Origin: Thalassotalea sp. LPB0316
GTDB lineage: Bacteria > Pseudomonadota > Gammaproteobacteria > Enterobacterales > Alteromonadaceae
Direction: 5' to 3'
Assembly: GCF_014898095.1 (NCBI RefSeq)
Contig: NZ_CP062946.1
Location: 1,922,001-1,986,000 of the forward strand
Length of the DNA: 64,000 nucleotides
The position numbers were made by a program, and so were the translations under genes. The notes beneath the pieces were generated by a model. That model saw only the letters and a program-made list of their open reading frames with translations, made no database searches and was not told the DNA's origin. Each line of letters starts with the position of its first letter. Position 1 is the first letter of the stretch. This document shows, one piece after another, positions 35,908-46,058 of this stretch.

Positions 35908-37805
35908 TTTTTCTTCGCTCCTGAGTTTTGATGACGTCGTTTTTGATATTCCAGTTGCATTTTATTGCGCAACAATAAGTGAGGATCGTCGGTAACTTTA
36001 TTGAGTAATTGCATGTGCTTTTGCTCGAGCTCTTTTTGTTTTTGCTCGTCAAGTTGAGCTTGTGCCTGACTCATTTGTTGAGCTTTCTGCTCTTGCTCGT
36101 TTTGCTGAGCTTGAGCGTTTTGCTCTTGCTGCTCTTGTTGTTTGTCTTGCTGGCTCTGCGACTCTTGATTTTGGTTATTTTGCTGTTGATCTTGTTTGTC
36201 GTTCTCTTGCTGTTCTTGGCTTTGCTGGTCTTGTTGCTGACTGCCTTGCTGATCTTCTCTTTGGTCACTATTTTGCTCAGACTGCTCTTGATCACCTTGC
36301 TGTTGACCTTGTTGGTCTTGTTGCTGGTTATTCTGGTTGCCTTGCTGCTGAGACTGATCTTGTTGTTGATTCTGCTGCTCTTGTTGATCTTTTAATTGCT
36401 CCAACAACTTTTTGTTATTGCTGGCTTGCTCAAAATCGGGTTGTTGTTCCAATGCTTGTTCGTAAGCTGCTATGGCATCATCAAATTTACCTAACTTGGC
36501 TAAGGCATTGCCTTTGTTATACAGTGCGCTAGGGTTATTAAGCCCCTCGAGAGCATCGACAGACGCTTGATAGTTACCCGCGCGATAGTGGGCACTGGCT
36601 TGCCACATCGGATCTTCAAATTGTTGAGCTGCTTGCGCAAATTGTTGGTTGTTATATTTTTGCTGTGCTTGTTGATTTTGCGTTTGCCACAGGTTTTGCC
36701 AGCTTTGTTCTATAGCTGAAGGCTGCTGTGGTGCTGTTGCTTGTGTTGATTGTTCCGGCGCATTTTGCGCAATTGCAGGGGCATTTGGCATAATCAAAAA
36801 CGCGAGCGGCGCTAAGCTGAGAATAACGCCACGTCGAAAATAACTCAGTACTAAAGGTAAAATTAATAACACGAGATAAGGGCCAAGTTCTTGCCAGCTA
36901 TCGCCAAGCTGGGATTGCTCTTCATCTTGCTCTTTGGAATCACTTGGCAGCTGATAGCTTGTTAACGCTTCAATATCGCTATTGTTATGACTTATTGTTC
37001 GATACTGCCCGCCACTTTGGCTGGCTAGGCCGTTAAGTTTTCCTACAGGTAACTTAGGGATAACGATTTGGCCGCTATCGTCTTTTAATAATTCACCATT
37101 TGGCAGGGTGATTGGTGCTCCTTCGGTGCTGCCAATCCCTAAAATATTCAAGCGATGTGGATAATCTTTAATGAATTCTTGGATAGCTTCAAGATCAAAG
37201 CGATCAACATCGTCGGTTAGCCAATAAATATCGCCCTTTAAATGGCCGGCATTCACTAACATATCGTTTGCTGTTAATAGGGCAGGAAACGGGTCGCTGC
37301 CTACTTCGGGCATGATTTCTGGCGTTAAGCTTGGCAGTAACAGTTTGATATTATTAATATCTTGTGTGAGTGGGCTAATAATAAACGCTGCACCGGCATA
37401 GGCCACTAAGCCGATATCACCTTCGTTAATGTTATCGAGAATATCGATGGCTTTAAAACGAGCTCGGGTGAGTCGATTTGGCGCGATATCGGTTGAATAC
37501 ATTGAATAAGACATATCCATTACGATCACTGAGCCGCGCTCTACGTTAAATACTGGTTGCGGCAATTTTTGATAGGTTGGCCCTGCAAGTGCCGTGATCA
37601 CGAGTAGATAGATAACAACCGGCAAAACCGCAGAGGTTTGCTGTTTGTTGCTATTGTTTGCCATAAGCACTTGTTGTAAGTGCGCTGGAATAACTTGCTG
37701 CCAGCCAGAGTATTGATAGCTGAGCTTTTTTAGCAACCAAATGATCAGTGGCAGGGCGAGTAGGGCAATAAACCACAGCGGACGTAAAAAGTGAAAATCA
37801 GCCAT
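35901..37805 (-). CDS. VWA-TPR protein with Q-rich tail (BatB/BatC-like)
   Basis: A 634-residue membrane protein. Two helices near the N-terminus frame a VWA domain (about 85-260) with the MIDAS motif 'VMDMSYSMYSTD' and 'GLVAYAGAAF'. A further helix follows near 320. A TPR segment (about 390-465) includes 'ALYNKGNALAKLGKFDDAIAAYEQALEQQP'. Residues about 470-600 are almost only Gln, Asn, Glu, Asp and Lys. It combines BatB (VWA) and BatC (TPR) functions. The low-complexity tail makes opposite-strand frames look coding. Confidence 0.87.
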   Translation of the reverse strand: MADFHFLRPLWFIALLALPLIIWLLKKLSYQYSGWQQVIPAHLQQVLMANNSNKQQTSAVLPVVIYLLVITALAGPTYQKLPQPVFNVERGSVIVMDMSYSMYSTDIAPNRLTRARFKAIDILDNINEGDIGLVAYAGAAFIISPLTQDINNIKLLLPSLTPEIMPEVGSDPFPALLTANDMLVNAGHLKGDIYWLTDDVDRFDLEAIQEFIKDYPHRLNILGIGSTEGAPITLPNGELLKDDSGQIVIPKLPVGKLNGLASQSGGQYRTISHNNSDIEALTSYQLPSDSKEQDEEQSQLGDSWQELGPYLVLLILPLVLSYFRRGVILSLAPLAFLIMPNAPAIAQNAPEQSTQATAPQQPSAIEQSWQNLWQTQNQQAQQKYNNQQFAQAAQQFEDPMWQASAHYRAGNYQASVDALEGLNNPSALYNKGNALAKLGKFDDAIAAYEQALEQQPDFEQASNNKKLLEQLKDQQEQQNQQQDQSQQQGNQNNQQQDQQGQQQGDQEQSEQNSDQREDQQGSQQQDQQSQEQQENDKQDQQQNNQNQESQSQQDKQQEQQEQNAQAQQNEQEQKAQQMSQAQAQLDEQKQKELEQKHMQLLNKVTDDPHLLLRNKMQLEYQKRRHQNSGAKKKW

Positions 37806-38805
37806 TGCTCTGCTCCTTTGTTTGGTAGCCGAAACTTGGCAGTGCTTTTAGGATAAGTGCAAGCATAGCAATCGCTAAGGCGGCTGCTAATGAGTAGAAG
37901 AATAGTGCAGTACGCGGACGCATTTGCTGCTGCTCTTGCTCGACCGGTTCAAGGTTGTCTAATTGCTGATAAATTTCATTCATGCTTTGGCTATCGCGGG
38001 CGCGAAAATATTGGCCACCGGTTTGCTCAGCAATATTTTTCAGTGACTTTTCATCAAGCTCTGCCGATGGGTTAACTTTACGGGTACCGAAAATGGTGCG
38101 CTGGAGCATTTCATCAGCGCCAATCCCTATGGTGTAAATTGTCACATTTTGCGCAACCGCTAATTCGAGTGCTTGCTCGGGTGTTATTTTACCTGCGGTA
38201 TTTTGCCCGTCAGTGACTAATAACAAGACGCGGTTTGACTGATCCTTTTGATTGAAGCGCTTTACTGCCAGTGCCATAGCATCGCCGATTGCTGTTTTCT
38301 TACCGACTAGGCCAATCACTGCTTCGTCAAGCATTTGGGCTACCGTTGCTCGGTCAAATGTCATCGGGGTTTGCATGTAAGCGTCATCGGCAAAGAGGAT
38401 CAAACCTAACCTATCGCCCACGCGACGTTTAATAAAGTCGCCTAACACTTCTTTTAGCATGTCTAAACGATTGACGTTAGCACCGTGTAGTGACATGTCT
38501 TCAATTTGCATTGAGCCCGATAAATCAACGGCGATCATCATTTCCCGTGATTGGTTAGGAATATTAATCGGCTCTCCTAACCATTGTGGCCTTGCGGCTG
38601 AAACAACTAATAACAGCCAAATAATTATTAGCGTGAAAAGTGATACTTTTGAGCGACTTGGCGCTGTGGTTTGGGTATTCAAGCCATCGAGCTTGATCGG
38701 TACTCTTAATGCACTTTGCGTACGAGTGCCTTTACTCGGCAACCAATAAACCAATAGCGGGAGTACACTAAGCGTGAGTAACCATGGCCATTCAAAGCTA
38801 AACAT
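37798..38805 (-). CDS. batA: BatA-like von Willebrand factor A protein
   Basis: A 335-residue protein with membrane helices at both ends ('FSLFTLIIIWLLLVVSAA' and 'ALFFYSLAAALAIAMLALILKAL') and a periplasmic or cytoplasmic VWA domain between. The MIDAS motif is 'MIAVDLSGSMQIED', with 'GLILFADDAYMQTPMT' and 'LLLVTDGQNTAGKI'. Pairs with the downstream BatB-like protein. Overlaps neighbours by 8 bp on both sides. Confidence 0.9.
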   Translation of the reverse strand: MFSFEWPWLLTLSVLPLLVYWLPSKGTRTQSALRVPIKLDGLNTQTTAPSRSKVSLFTLIIIWLLLVVSAARPQWLGEPINIPNQSREMMIAVDLSGSMQIEDMSLHGANVNRLDMLKEVLGDFIKRRVGDRLGLILFADDAYMQTPMTFDRATVAQMLDEAVIGLVGKKTAIGDAMALAVKRFNQKDQSNRVLLLVTDGQNTAGKITPEQALELAVAQNVTIYTIGIGADEMLQRTIFGTRKVNPSAELDEKSLKNIAEQTGGQYFRARDSQSMNEIYQQLDNLEPVEQEQQQMRPRTALFFYSLAAALAIAMLALILKALPSFGYQTKEQSNG

Positions 38806-39256
38806 CGCTCACTCCTTTAGCTGGCAACGCATGTTTTAACCAAAATGTGGCAGCTGCTTGAAGCGAATTGTCGTCTTGGTTATTGCGTTGGTAAAGGGTT
38901 TCAAAGTTGTTTTTAGCTAAGCTTTTAAACTGGCTTTGCTTGTTCGCCGGTAATGTTTTACTGAGAAACTCAAACAAGGCATGGCCGTATAGTTTCGCGA
39001 CTTGTTGACGAGGAAAATAGGCCAGGGCTGCCCACTTTATTATTTCAATAACCTCTTGATTATTGTTAGTTTGTGCTAGCGCAAGCATGGCTTGTTTTTG
39101 CTGTTTACGACGTTTTCTTGCCAGCCAAATAACGCGGGTAATCGCCACTACAGCAACAATCGCTAGTACGATTAGAATATACCAACCGATTGCTAGCGGA
39201 AAGCTACCAATGGGCTCTGGTGTTTGAATATCGTGTAACTGTGCTAACGGGTCCAC
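38798..39256 (-). CDS. DUF4381 family protein
   Basis: A 152-residue protein with one membrane helix ('AIGWYILIVLAIVAVVAITRVIWLA', about 22-46) and a soluble helical C-terminal part. The N-terminal 'LAQLHDIQTPEPIGSFPLAIGWY' motif defines DUF4381, found almost only in MoxR/Bat operons. Function unknown. It overlaps the DUF58 gene by 13 bp. Confidence 0.85.
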   Translation of the reverse strand: MDPLAQLHDIQTPEPIGSFPLAIGWYILIVLAIVAVVAITRVIWLARKRRKQQKQAMLALAQTNNNQEVIEIIKWAALAYFPRQQVAKLYGHALFEFLSKTLPANKQSQFKSLAKNNFETLYQRNNQDDNSLQAAATFWLKHALPAKGVSDV

Positions 39257-40227
39257 GCGTTAACCTCTGCTTTTATTTGTTCTTCGAGTAATTGCGCCGC
39301 CGAAATATTAAGCACGCGCCCGCCCGATCTTTTTAATAGTGCTAATCGCTGTTGGTATAAATTACTCGCCATTGCGTGATATTGCTTGGCTGACGCTTGA
39401 TCGCCTAACACCATTTGTTGTTGGTTCTCGCCATCAGATAGGGTAACCGCTTGCTTGTTATTCGTTTGCGGCAGCTCTAACTCTAACGGATCTGAAATCA
39501 AACAGATCACTAATTCGCAGTGGCGAGAGATCATCATTAAATCGTTAATGTTATCTTGATTTAACTGATGGCCATCGGTGATCAAATAAACGAGTGCCCC
39601 AGGCTTAGCTAATTGCCGTAAACGGCGGCAGTTGTCTTGGAAATGGTTTTCTAAGTGAGGTGAAGATAGTGGTTGCTGGATTTCACACAGCGCATGTAAA
39701 TAATGTAAAACACCTTGTTGACGCGAGCGAGGTTTTAGCTCGATATGCTGTGCTTCATTAAAGACAATACCACCGATGCGATCACCACGTGATTTGGCAT
39801 GCCAAGCAAGCAATGCGGCTAAATGGCCAGCCTGGACTGATTTAAACAATAATTGACTACCAAAATGCATACTTTGGCTAAAGTCGGTGGCAATCAGTAC
39901 TGGTCGCTCAACTTCTTCGCGAAATAATTTGGTATGGGTTTCACCAGTGCGAGCGGTTACGCGCCAATCAATGGTCCGAATATCGTCACCGGTTTGATAG
40001 TGACGAACTTCATCAAACTCCATGCCACGCCCTTTACTGCGCGCGAGGTAGTTACCTGACATTTTGCCATGTAATTGTTGACGCGGCGCTAAATTTATCA
40101 GCGCAGACTTGGCTTGATAAGCGATCAGCTCGTCAATTGATAACGCAATACCATTGGTGTTGGCTGCTTTTAGTTGTTGCTCAACACTTTGTATATTACC
40201 GGCAGATGCTTTTTTGTTAAACCACAT
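39244..40227 (-). CDS. DUF58 domain protein
   Basis: The ATG at 40227 is chosen because AAGGTGAG lies just upstream; the frame is open to a GTG at 40245. The 327-residue product carries the DUF58 signature 'RSKGRGMEFDEVRHYQTGDDIRTIDWRVTARTGETHTKLFREEVERPV' and a VWA-like 'IATDFSQSM'. It is the standard partner of the MoxR ATPase, 29 bp upstream. Predicted cytoplasmic. Precise role unknown. Confidence 0.88.
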   Translation of the reverse strand: MWFNKKASAGNIQSVEQQLKAANTNGIALSIDELIAYQAKSALINLAPRQQLHGKMSGNYLARSKGRGMEFDEVRHYQTGDDIRTIDWRVTARTGETHTKLFREEVERPVLIATDFSQSMHFGSQLLFKSVQAGHLAALLAWHAKSRGDRIGGIVFNEAQHIELKPRSRQQGVLHYLHALCEIQQPLSSPHLENHFQDNCRRLRQLAKPGALVYLITDGHQLNQDNINDLMMISRHCELVICLISDPLELELPQTNNKQAVTLSDGENQQQMVLGDQASAKQYHAMASNLYQQRLALLKRSGGRVLNISAAQLLEEQIKAEVNAWTR

Positions 40228-40256
40228 CAGACTCACCTTTAGCACTCACTCGGTGT

Positions 40257-41213
40257 TTATCCAACCGCGACTAATGATAATAAGTGATCGAGAATTTGGT
40301 TGGCTGTTAGGCCTTCAGCTTCAGCTTGGTAGCTCAATAAAATGCGGTGGCGCAAAACATTGTGAAAAACAGCTTGAACGTCTTCTGGGCTGACGAAGTC
40401 ACGACCGTGTAACCAAGCTCTAGCACGGGCACAGCGATCGAGGGCAATGGTTGCACGCGGGCTAGCGCCAAAGGCGATCCATTGTTTTAGTTTGTCGTCG
40501 TATTTCTCAGGGGTTCGCGTGGCGATAATTAAATCAACAATGTATTTTTCTACTGCATCGGCCATGTGAATACTGAGCACTTGCTCACGCGCTGAAAAGA
40601 TATCGGCTTGAGTTATTTCTTTAACCGGCGCGGCGGTTTTGTTTAATGCTTCACCACGGTTAAGCTTTAAAATTTCTAATTCACTGGCTGCATCTGGGTA
40701 GTTGATATCAAGGTGCATGAGAAAACGGTCAAGTTGGGCTTCTGGTAACGGGTAAGTTCCTTCTTGCTCAATGGGGTTTTGGGTTGCCATGACAAGGAAT
40801 AAGTCGGGTAATTTATAGGTGTTTCTACCGACAGTAATTTGCCCTTCGGCCATTGCCTCTAATAACGCAGATTGTACTTTAGCTGGCGCACGGTTAATTT
40901 CATCGGCTAAGACGAGGTTGCGAAATAGTGGGCCTGCTTGAAATTTGAAACTGCCATCTTCTGGACGATAAATATCGGTACCTGTTAAGTCGGCAGGAAG
41001 TAAGTCAGGGGTGAACTGAACGCGGTGGAAGTCAGCTTCTAACCCTTTAGCTAGTTCGTTAACCGCACGGGTTTTGGCTAAGCCCGGAGGACCTTCAACG
41101 ATAAGGTGGCCATCAGCAAGTAAGGCAATAAGTAAATTTTCAACGAGAGATGATTGGCCAATGATTTGGCTTGCTAAATGCTGTTGCAAGGTATTAAAAG
41201 CTTGTAATGACAT
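40257..41213 (-). CDS. MoxR family AAA+ ATPase
   Basis: A 318-residue AAA+ protein with Walker A 'VEGPPGLAKTRAVNELAKG', Walker B 'LVLADEINRAPAKVQSALLEAM', sensor 1 'FLVMATQNPIEQEGTYPLPEAQLDRFL' and sensor 2 'GASPRATIALDRCARA'. MoxR ATPases act as chaperones for VWA-domain partners, here the DUF58, BatA and BatB proteins that follow in the operon. It is the first gene of the minus-strand unit, so the operon promoter lies in 41214-41380. Confidence 0.93.
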   Translation of the reverse strand: MSLQAFNTLQQHLASQIIGQSSLVENLLIALLADGHLIVEGPPGLAKTRAVNELAKGLEADFHRVQFTPDLLPADLTGTDIYRPEDGSFKFQAGPLFRNLVLADEINRAPAKVQSALLEAMAEGQITVGRNTYKLPDLFLVMATQNPIEQEGTYPLPEAQLDRFLMHLDINYPDAASELEILKLNRGEALNKTAAPVKEITQADIFSAREQVLSIHMADAVEKYIVDLIIATRTPEKYDDKLKQWIAFGASPRATIALDRCARARAWLHGRDFVSPEDVQAVFHNVLRHRILLSYQAEAEGLTANQILDHLLSLVAVG

Positions 41214-41369
41214 ATCTATTTTAAATCTTATTATTTGTTAATGGCTACGTTACCATTTTATATGGGGCAATTGCGTTTAAACACAAGTATTTGAGCATAT
41301 TTTTTGGTTAATTTGTAAAGAAAAATGAATCGATTACGTTTTATTTGTAAGTGAAGTGGAATATATCAG

Positions 41370-42350
41370 CTACCCGATTACTCGGTATGACGAAGTTGGT
41401 GTTACTTCCGCTTAATACATTTCGTCATTCCCGAATGTTGTTATCGGGAATCTCTTGGATGGGGGCTATTGTTTTGAGATACCCGACGACTCGGGTATGA
41501 CGGTGTTTTTTATTTGGTAATGACGGTGTCCATACAATACATTTCGTCATTCCCGAATGTTGTTATCGGGAATCTCTTAGATGGGGGCTATTGTTTTGAG
41601 ATACCCGACGACTCGGGTATGACGGTGTTTTTTATTTGGTAATGACGGTGTCCATACAATACATTTCGTCATTCCCGAATGTTGTTATCGGGAATCTCTT
41701 AGATGGGGGCTATTGTTTTGAGATACCCGACGACTCGGGTATGACGGCGTTTTTTATTTGGTAATGACGGTGTCCATAAAATACATTTCGTCATTCCCGA
41801 ATGTTGTTATCGGGAATCTCTTGAATGGGGGCCGTTGTTTTGAGATACCCGACGACTCGGGTATGACGGCGTTTTTTATTTGGGTATGAGGGTGTCCATA
41901 AAATACATTTCGTCATTCCCGAATGTTCTTATCGGGAATCTCTTGAATAGGAGGCTATTGTTTTGAGATACCCGACGACTCGGGTATGACGGTGTTTTTT
42001 ATTTGGGTATGACGGTGTCCATACAATACATTTCGTCATTCCCGAACGTTGTTATCGGGAATCTATTGGATGGGGGCTATTGTTTTGAGATACCCGACGA
42101 CTCGGGTATGACGGTGTCCATAAAATACATTTCGTCATTCCCGAATGTTGTTATCGGGAATCTCTTGAATAGGAGGCTATTGTTTTGAGATACCCGACGA
42201 CTCGGGTATGACGGTGTTTTTTATTTGGGTATGACGGTGTCCATACAATACATTTCGTCATTCCCGAATGTTGTTATCGGGAATCTCTTGGATGGGGGCT
42301 ATTGTTTTGAGATACCCGACGACTCGGGTATGACGGTGTTTTTTATTTAA
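41370..42350 (+). repeat. 122-bp tandem repeat array, eight units
   Basis: Units begin (TCATTCCC) near 41427, 41547, 41669, 41791, 41913, 42036, 42135 and 42258; spacings are 120-123 bp except one of 99 bp. Each has ATTCCCG-N11-CGGGAAT, a spacer, then ATACCCGACGACTCGGGTAT, then 'TGACGGTGTTTTTTATTTGG'. The rest of the 1.3-kb gap (41214-41370 and 42350-42460) is AT-rich with no gene seen. Units are nearly identical, suggesting recent expansion or gene conversion. Confidence 0.92.
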
Positions 42351-42468
42351 GTATGACGTTGTTTTTTATATGAAGATTGCATTGGCTATTTCAAAGGTTT
42401 TGCTTGCTTGACCAGATATTGACTATGCTTGAATGTTAGCTAGTCACTATTGTGTTGTAACAACGAGA

Positions 42469-42496
42469 TTGAAAATTTTTCTCAAGTAAGTAGAAT
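42469..42496 (+). promoter_or_regulatory. fadI promoter
   Basis: TTGAAA (42469-42474), 16 bp, TAGAAT (42491-42496), both close to the sigma-70 consensus, placing the start near 42503. Confidence 0.55.
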
Positions 42497-42510
42497 CAAG
42501 CTATCTCGAC

Positions 42511-42525
42511 AGAGGTCAGACCTCT
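42511..42525. promoter_or_regulatory. FadR-like operator upstream of fadI
   Basis: The palindrome AGAGGTC-A-GACCTCT keeps the GGTC-N-GACC core of the FadR site, just after the inferred start point of fadI, where a repressor would act. Confidence 0.55.
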
Positions 42526-42541
42526 TTATTAAGGAATGAGT

Positions 42542-43849
42542 ATGACAAAAAATACATTAACAACTCGCAATGGTGAGCGTATCGCAATTGTTGCCGGTTT
42601 GCGTACACCTTTTGCTAAACAGGCAACGGCTTATCACGGCGTACCTGCTGTAGACTTAGGTAAGATCGTCGTTAACGAATTAATTAAAAAACACGACTTA
42701 GACCCTAAAATTGTTGATCAATTAGTGTTTGGTCAGGTTGTGCAAATGCCAGAAGCACCAAACATTGCGCGTGAAATAGTCTTAGGTACGGGAATGAGTG
42801 TCCACACTGATGCCTATAGTGTTTCTCGTGCCTGTGCTACAAGCTTTCAGTCAACCGTTAACGTTGCAGAGTCTATTATGGCGGGTACGGTTGATGTGGG
42901 TATTGCTGGTGGTGCTGATTCATCATCGGTTGCGCCAATTGGTGTCTCTAAAAAGCTTGCTAAAACATTACTTGATTTATCGAAAGCGAAAACGTTTGGT
43001 CAAAAGTTTGGCCTAATCAAGCAGTTAGGCTTGAAAGATTTGTTACCTGTACCGCCGGCGGTTGCAGAGTACTCAACAGGATTATCAATGGGCCAAACAG
43101 CTGAGCAAATGGCGAAAACCCATAATATTTCTCGCGCTGATCAAGATGAATTAGCCCATCGCTCTCATACTTTAGCGACAGAAAACTGGGCTAAAGGTAA
43201 TTTAGACGGTGAAGTGATGACCGCGCACCCTGAACCTTACAAATTATTTATCGATAAAGATAACTGCATTCGCGAAAACTCAGTACTTGAAGGTTACGCT
43301 AAATTGCGCCCGGTATTTGATCGCAAGCACGGCTCTGTTACGGCGGCTAACTCAACACCATTAACCGATGGCGCGGCGGCGATTTTATTAATGCGTGAAG
43401 GCCGTGCAAAAGAGCTTGGTTATCAACCGCTTGGTTATATTAAGAGCTTTGGATTTGCCGCTATTGACGTATGGGAAGATATGCTCATGGGGCCAAGTTA
43501 TGCGACACCGTTAGCACTTAAACGCGCGGGTATGGAGCTTAAAGATTTAGATCTCATTGAAATGCACGAAGCATTTGCCGCACAAGCATTGGCGAATATG
43601 AAGATGTTTGGTTCGAAAAAGTTTGCCAATGAGAAATTAGGCCAAGATCACGCGATTGGTGATATCGATATGAGCAAGTTTAACGTGATGGGCGGCTCAC
43701 TAGCTTATGGTCACCCATTTGCCGCGACCGGCGCGCGTTTAATTACTCAAACACTTAACGAATTAAATCGCCGTGGTGGCGGTGTTGGTTTAACCACAGC
43801 ATGTGCAGCAGGTGGTTTAGGTGCAGCTATGATTGTGGAGACAGCATAA
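42542..43849 (+). CDS. fadI: Acetyl-CoA acyltransferase (thiolase), anaerobic/alternative beta-oxidation
   Basis: FadI carries out thiolytic cleavage of 3-ketoacyl-CoA. The 435-residue protein has the nucleophile '[22 protein letters not shown]', '[14 protein letters not shown]', '[17 protein letters not shown]' and the C-terminal '[16 protein letters not shown]'. The AAGGA at 42531-42535 is six bases from ATG 42542, so that start is preferred over ATG 42536. The stop overlaps the fadJ start (TAATG). Confidence 0.95.
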   Translation: MTKNTLTTRNGERIAIVAGLRTPFAKQATAYHGVPAVDLGKIVVNELIKKHDLDPKIVDQLVFGQVVQMPEAPNIAREIVLGTGMSVHTDAYSVSRACATSFQSTVNVAESIMAGTVDVGIAGGADSSSVAPIGVSKKLAKTLLDLSKAKTFGQKFGLIKQLGLKDLLPVPPAVAEYSTGLSMGQTAEQMAKTHNISRADQDELAHRSHTLATENWAKGNLDGEVMTAHPEPYKLFIDKDNCIRENSVLEGYAKLRPVFDRKHGSVTAANSTPLTDGAAAILLMREGRAKELGYQPLGYIKSFGFAAIDVWEDMLMGPSYATPLALKRAGMELKDLDLIEMHEAFAAQALANMKMFGSKKFANEKLGQDHAIGDIDMSKFNVMGGSLAYGHPFAATGARLITQTLNELNRRGGGVGLTTACAAGGLGAAMIVETA

Positions 43850-45978
43850 TGACAGAACAAAAACAAAGTGCATTTGAGTTAATCAAACAAGACTCCGGTA
43901 TTGCGCATCTCGTTATGGATGTGAAAGGCGATACGATGAATACGCTAAAAGCTGAATTTGGCGATGAAATTTCACAAGTATTAGCCGATATTAAAGCCGA
44001 TACTTCACTAAAAGGTATTGTCCTTGTTAGTGGCAAGCCTGATTCGTTTGTCGCTGGCGCCGATGTCAACATGCTTGCAGGTTGTCAGTCAAAAGAAGAG
44101 GTGTTAGAAATTGCCCTTCAAGGCCACGCCATTTTTGATCAGTTAGTTAATTTACCTATTCCAATTGTAGCTGCTGTCCACGGTGCATGTTTAGGCGGTG
44201 GCTTAGAGCTTGCCTTGGCCTGTCATGGTCGTGTTGCTTCTGATAGCCCGAAAACAGTGATGGGCTTGCCTGAAGTTCAACTTGGTTTATTACCAGGTGG
44301 TGGCGGTACTCAGCGTTTACCTAAGTTAGTAGGGATCCAAAAAGCGCTTGATATGATGCTTACCGGTAAACAACTACGCGCAAAACAAGCGTTAAAAGCC
44401 GGTATCGTTAACGATGTAGTGCCTCAATCAATCTTGCTTCGCACGGCTGAAGAGATGATCTTATCAGGTAAAGTTAAACCTGCTCCGCGTAAAACATCAT
44501 TGATGGATAAAGTACTTGAAGGCAATGCTTTAGGCCGTAAAGTTGTTTTTGATCAAGCTAAGAAAACGGTGTTAGCGAAAACTAAAGGTAATTACCCTGC
44601 GCCGCTTAAAATCATTGAGTGTATTCGTGCGGGCGTTGAGCAATCGCCGGCGAAAGGTTTTCAAGTGGAAGCGAATAACTTTGCTGAGCTTGTGATGACA
44701 GCTGAATCTGAGCAATTGCGCAACATTTTCTTTGCTACTACTGAAATGAAAAAAGAGCAGGGCGTTGAAGGTGTTGAACCCGCTAAAGTAAAACAAGCCG
44801 GTGTACTTGGCGGTGGCTTAATGGGCGGCGGTATTGCGTTTGTTACAGCAACTAAAGCTAAAGTACCGGTGCGTATAAAAGACATCAATCATCAAGGTAT
44901 CAGCAATGCGCTTAAATACAGCTTTGATATTTTGAATAAGAAAGTAAAGCGACGCTTTATGCGTCATAGTGAAATGCAGAGCCAAATGGCTCAAATTACA
45001 GGTACACTGGATTATTCAGGCTTAAAGAACGCTGACATTATTGTTGAAGCGGTTTTTGAAGACTTATCATTGAAGCAGAAGATGGTTGCTGACGTTGAAG
45101 AAAATTGTAAAGCGTCGACAATTTTTGCTAGTAATACCTCGAGTTTACCGATCGGCCAAATTGCTGCAAATGCTAAGCGTCCTGAAAATGTTATCGGTTT
45201 ACACTATTTTTCGCCGGTAGATAAAATGCCATTGGCTGAAATCATCGCCCATGAAGGGACGAGTGACGAGACGATTTCAACAACCGTTGCCTTCGCCAAA
45301 AAGCAAGGGAAAACACCGATTGTTGTTAAAGATAAAGCGGGCTTTTACGTTAACCGTATCTTAGCGCCTTATATGAACGAAGCGGCCATGTTACTGCTTG
45401 ATGGTGAGCCTGTTGAGAAGTTGGATAAAGCCCTAGTAAAATTTGGTTTCCCTGTAGGGCCTATGCAGTTACTAGATGAAGTGGGTATTGACGTTGGTTC
45501 TAAAATTGGCCCTATCTTACAGGCTGAATTAGGCGATCGCTTTGCGCCACCTGCTGCTTTTGACAAGTTAATTGCCGATGGCCGTTTAGGTAAAAAAGCG
45601 AAGAAAGGCTTTTACCAATATGGCAGTGGTAAAAAAGGCAAGCAAGTAGATGAGTCTATCTACAACTTATTGGGCATTCAACCACAAGCGAAAATGGGTG
45701 AACTTGAAATGGCTAAACGCTGTGTGTACATGATGCTTAACGAAGCTGCGCGTTGTTTAGACGAAGGGATTGTTCGCAATGCACGCGATGGCGATATTGG
45801 TGCGATTTTCGGTATTGGCTTCCCGCCGTTCTTAGGTGGGCCATACCGCTATATAGACACCATTGGTGCTAAAAATTTAGTTGCTCAGTTAAACCAGTGG
45901 GCGGCAGCTCATGGCGAGCGATTTACGCCTTGTGACGCGTTAGTGAAAATGGCTGACGAAGGGAAAACCTACTATTAA
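43849..45978 (+). CDS. fadJ: Fatty acid oxidation complex subunit alpha
   Basis: FadJ joins enoyl-CoA hydratase and 3-hydroxyacyl-CoA dehydrogenase activities. The 709-residue protein has the hydratase 'AAVHGACLGGGLELALACHGRVA' and 'GLPEVQLGLLPGGGGTQRLPKL', then the NAD-binding 'GVLGGGLMGGGIAFVTATKAKVPVRIKDI' and 'ASNTSSLPI', 'GLHYFSPVDKMPLAEII'. An upstream extension in the frame is not used, as the ATG at 43849 is coupled to fadI. Length is close to E. coli FadJ. Confidence 0.95.
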   Translation: MTEQKQSAFELIKQDSGIAHLVMDVKGDTMNTLKAEFGDEISQVLADIKADTSLKGIVLVSGKPDSFVAGADVNMLAGCQSKEEVLEIALQGHAIFDQLVNLPIPIVAAVHGACLGGGLELALACHGRVASDSPKTVMGLPEVQLGLLPGGGGTQRLPKLVGIQKALDMMLTGKQLRAKQALKAGIVNDVVPQSILLRTAEEMILSGKVKPAPRKTSLMDKVLEGNALGRKVVFDQAKKTVLAKTKGNYPAPLKIIECIRAGVEQSPAKGFQVEANNFAELVMTAESEQLRNIFFATTEMKKEQGVEGVEPAKVKQAGVLGGGLMGGGIAFVTATKAKVPVRIKDINHQGISNALKYSFDILNKKVKRRFMRHSEMQSQMAQITGTLDYSGLKNADIIVEAVFEDLSLKQKMVADVEENCKASTIFASNTSSLPIGQIAANAKRPENVIGLHYFSPVDKMPLAEIIAHEGTSDETISTTVAFAKKQGKTPIVVKDKAGFYVNRILAPYMNEAAMLLLDGEPVEKLDKALVKFGFPVGPMQLLDEVGIDVGSKIGPILQAELGDRFAPPAAFDKLIADGRLGKKAKKGFYQYGSGKKGKQVDESIYNLLGIQPQAKMGELEMAKRCVYMMLNEAARCLDEGIVRNARDGDIGAIFGIGFPPFLGGPYRYIDTIGAKNLVAQLNQWAAAHGERFTPCDALVKMADEGKTYY

Positions 45979-46027
45979 GTTTTTACATTAAAGCGGCAAT
46001 TTATTGCCGAGCGGTAAATCTTGTATA

Positions 46028-46058
46028 AAAAAGAGGCAATATTTGCCTCTTTTTTTAT
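46028..46058 (+). terminator. Rho-independent terminator after fadJ
   Basis: AAGAGGCAA-TAT-TTGCCTCTT followed by TTTTT, about 50 bp after the fadJ stop. Confidence 0.88.

Noticed and set aside
36009..36395. Leu-rich plus-strand frames
   Set aside because: Mirror image of the CAG/CAA-rich Q tract of the BatB-like gene on the minus strand.
41370..42350. Possible CRISPR array of 122-bp period
   Set aside because: The whole unit is conserved, spacers are not unique, and the period is too long.
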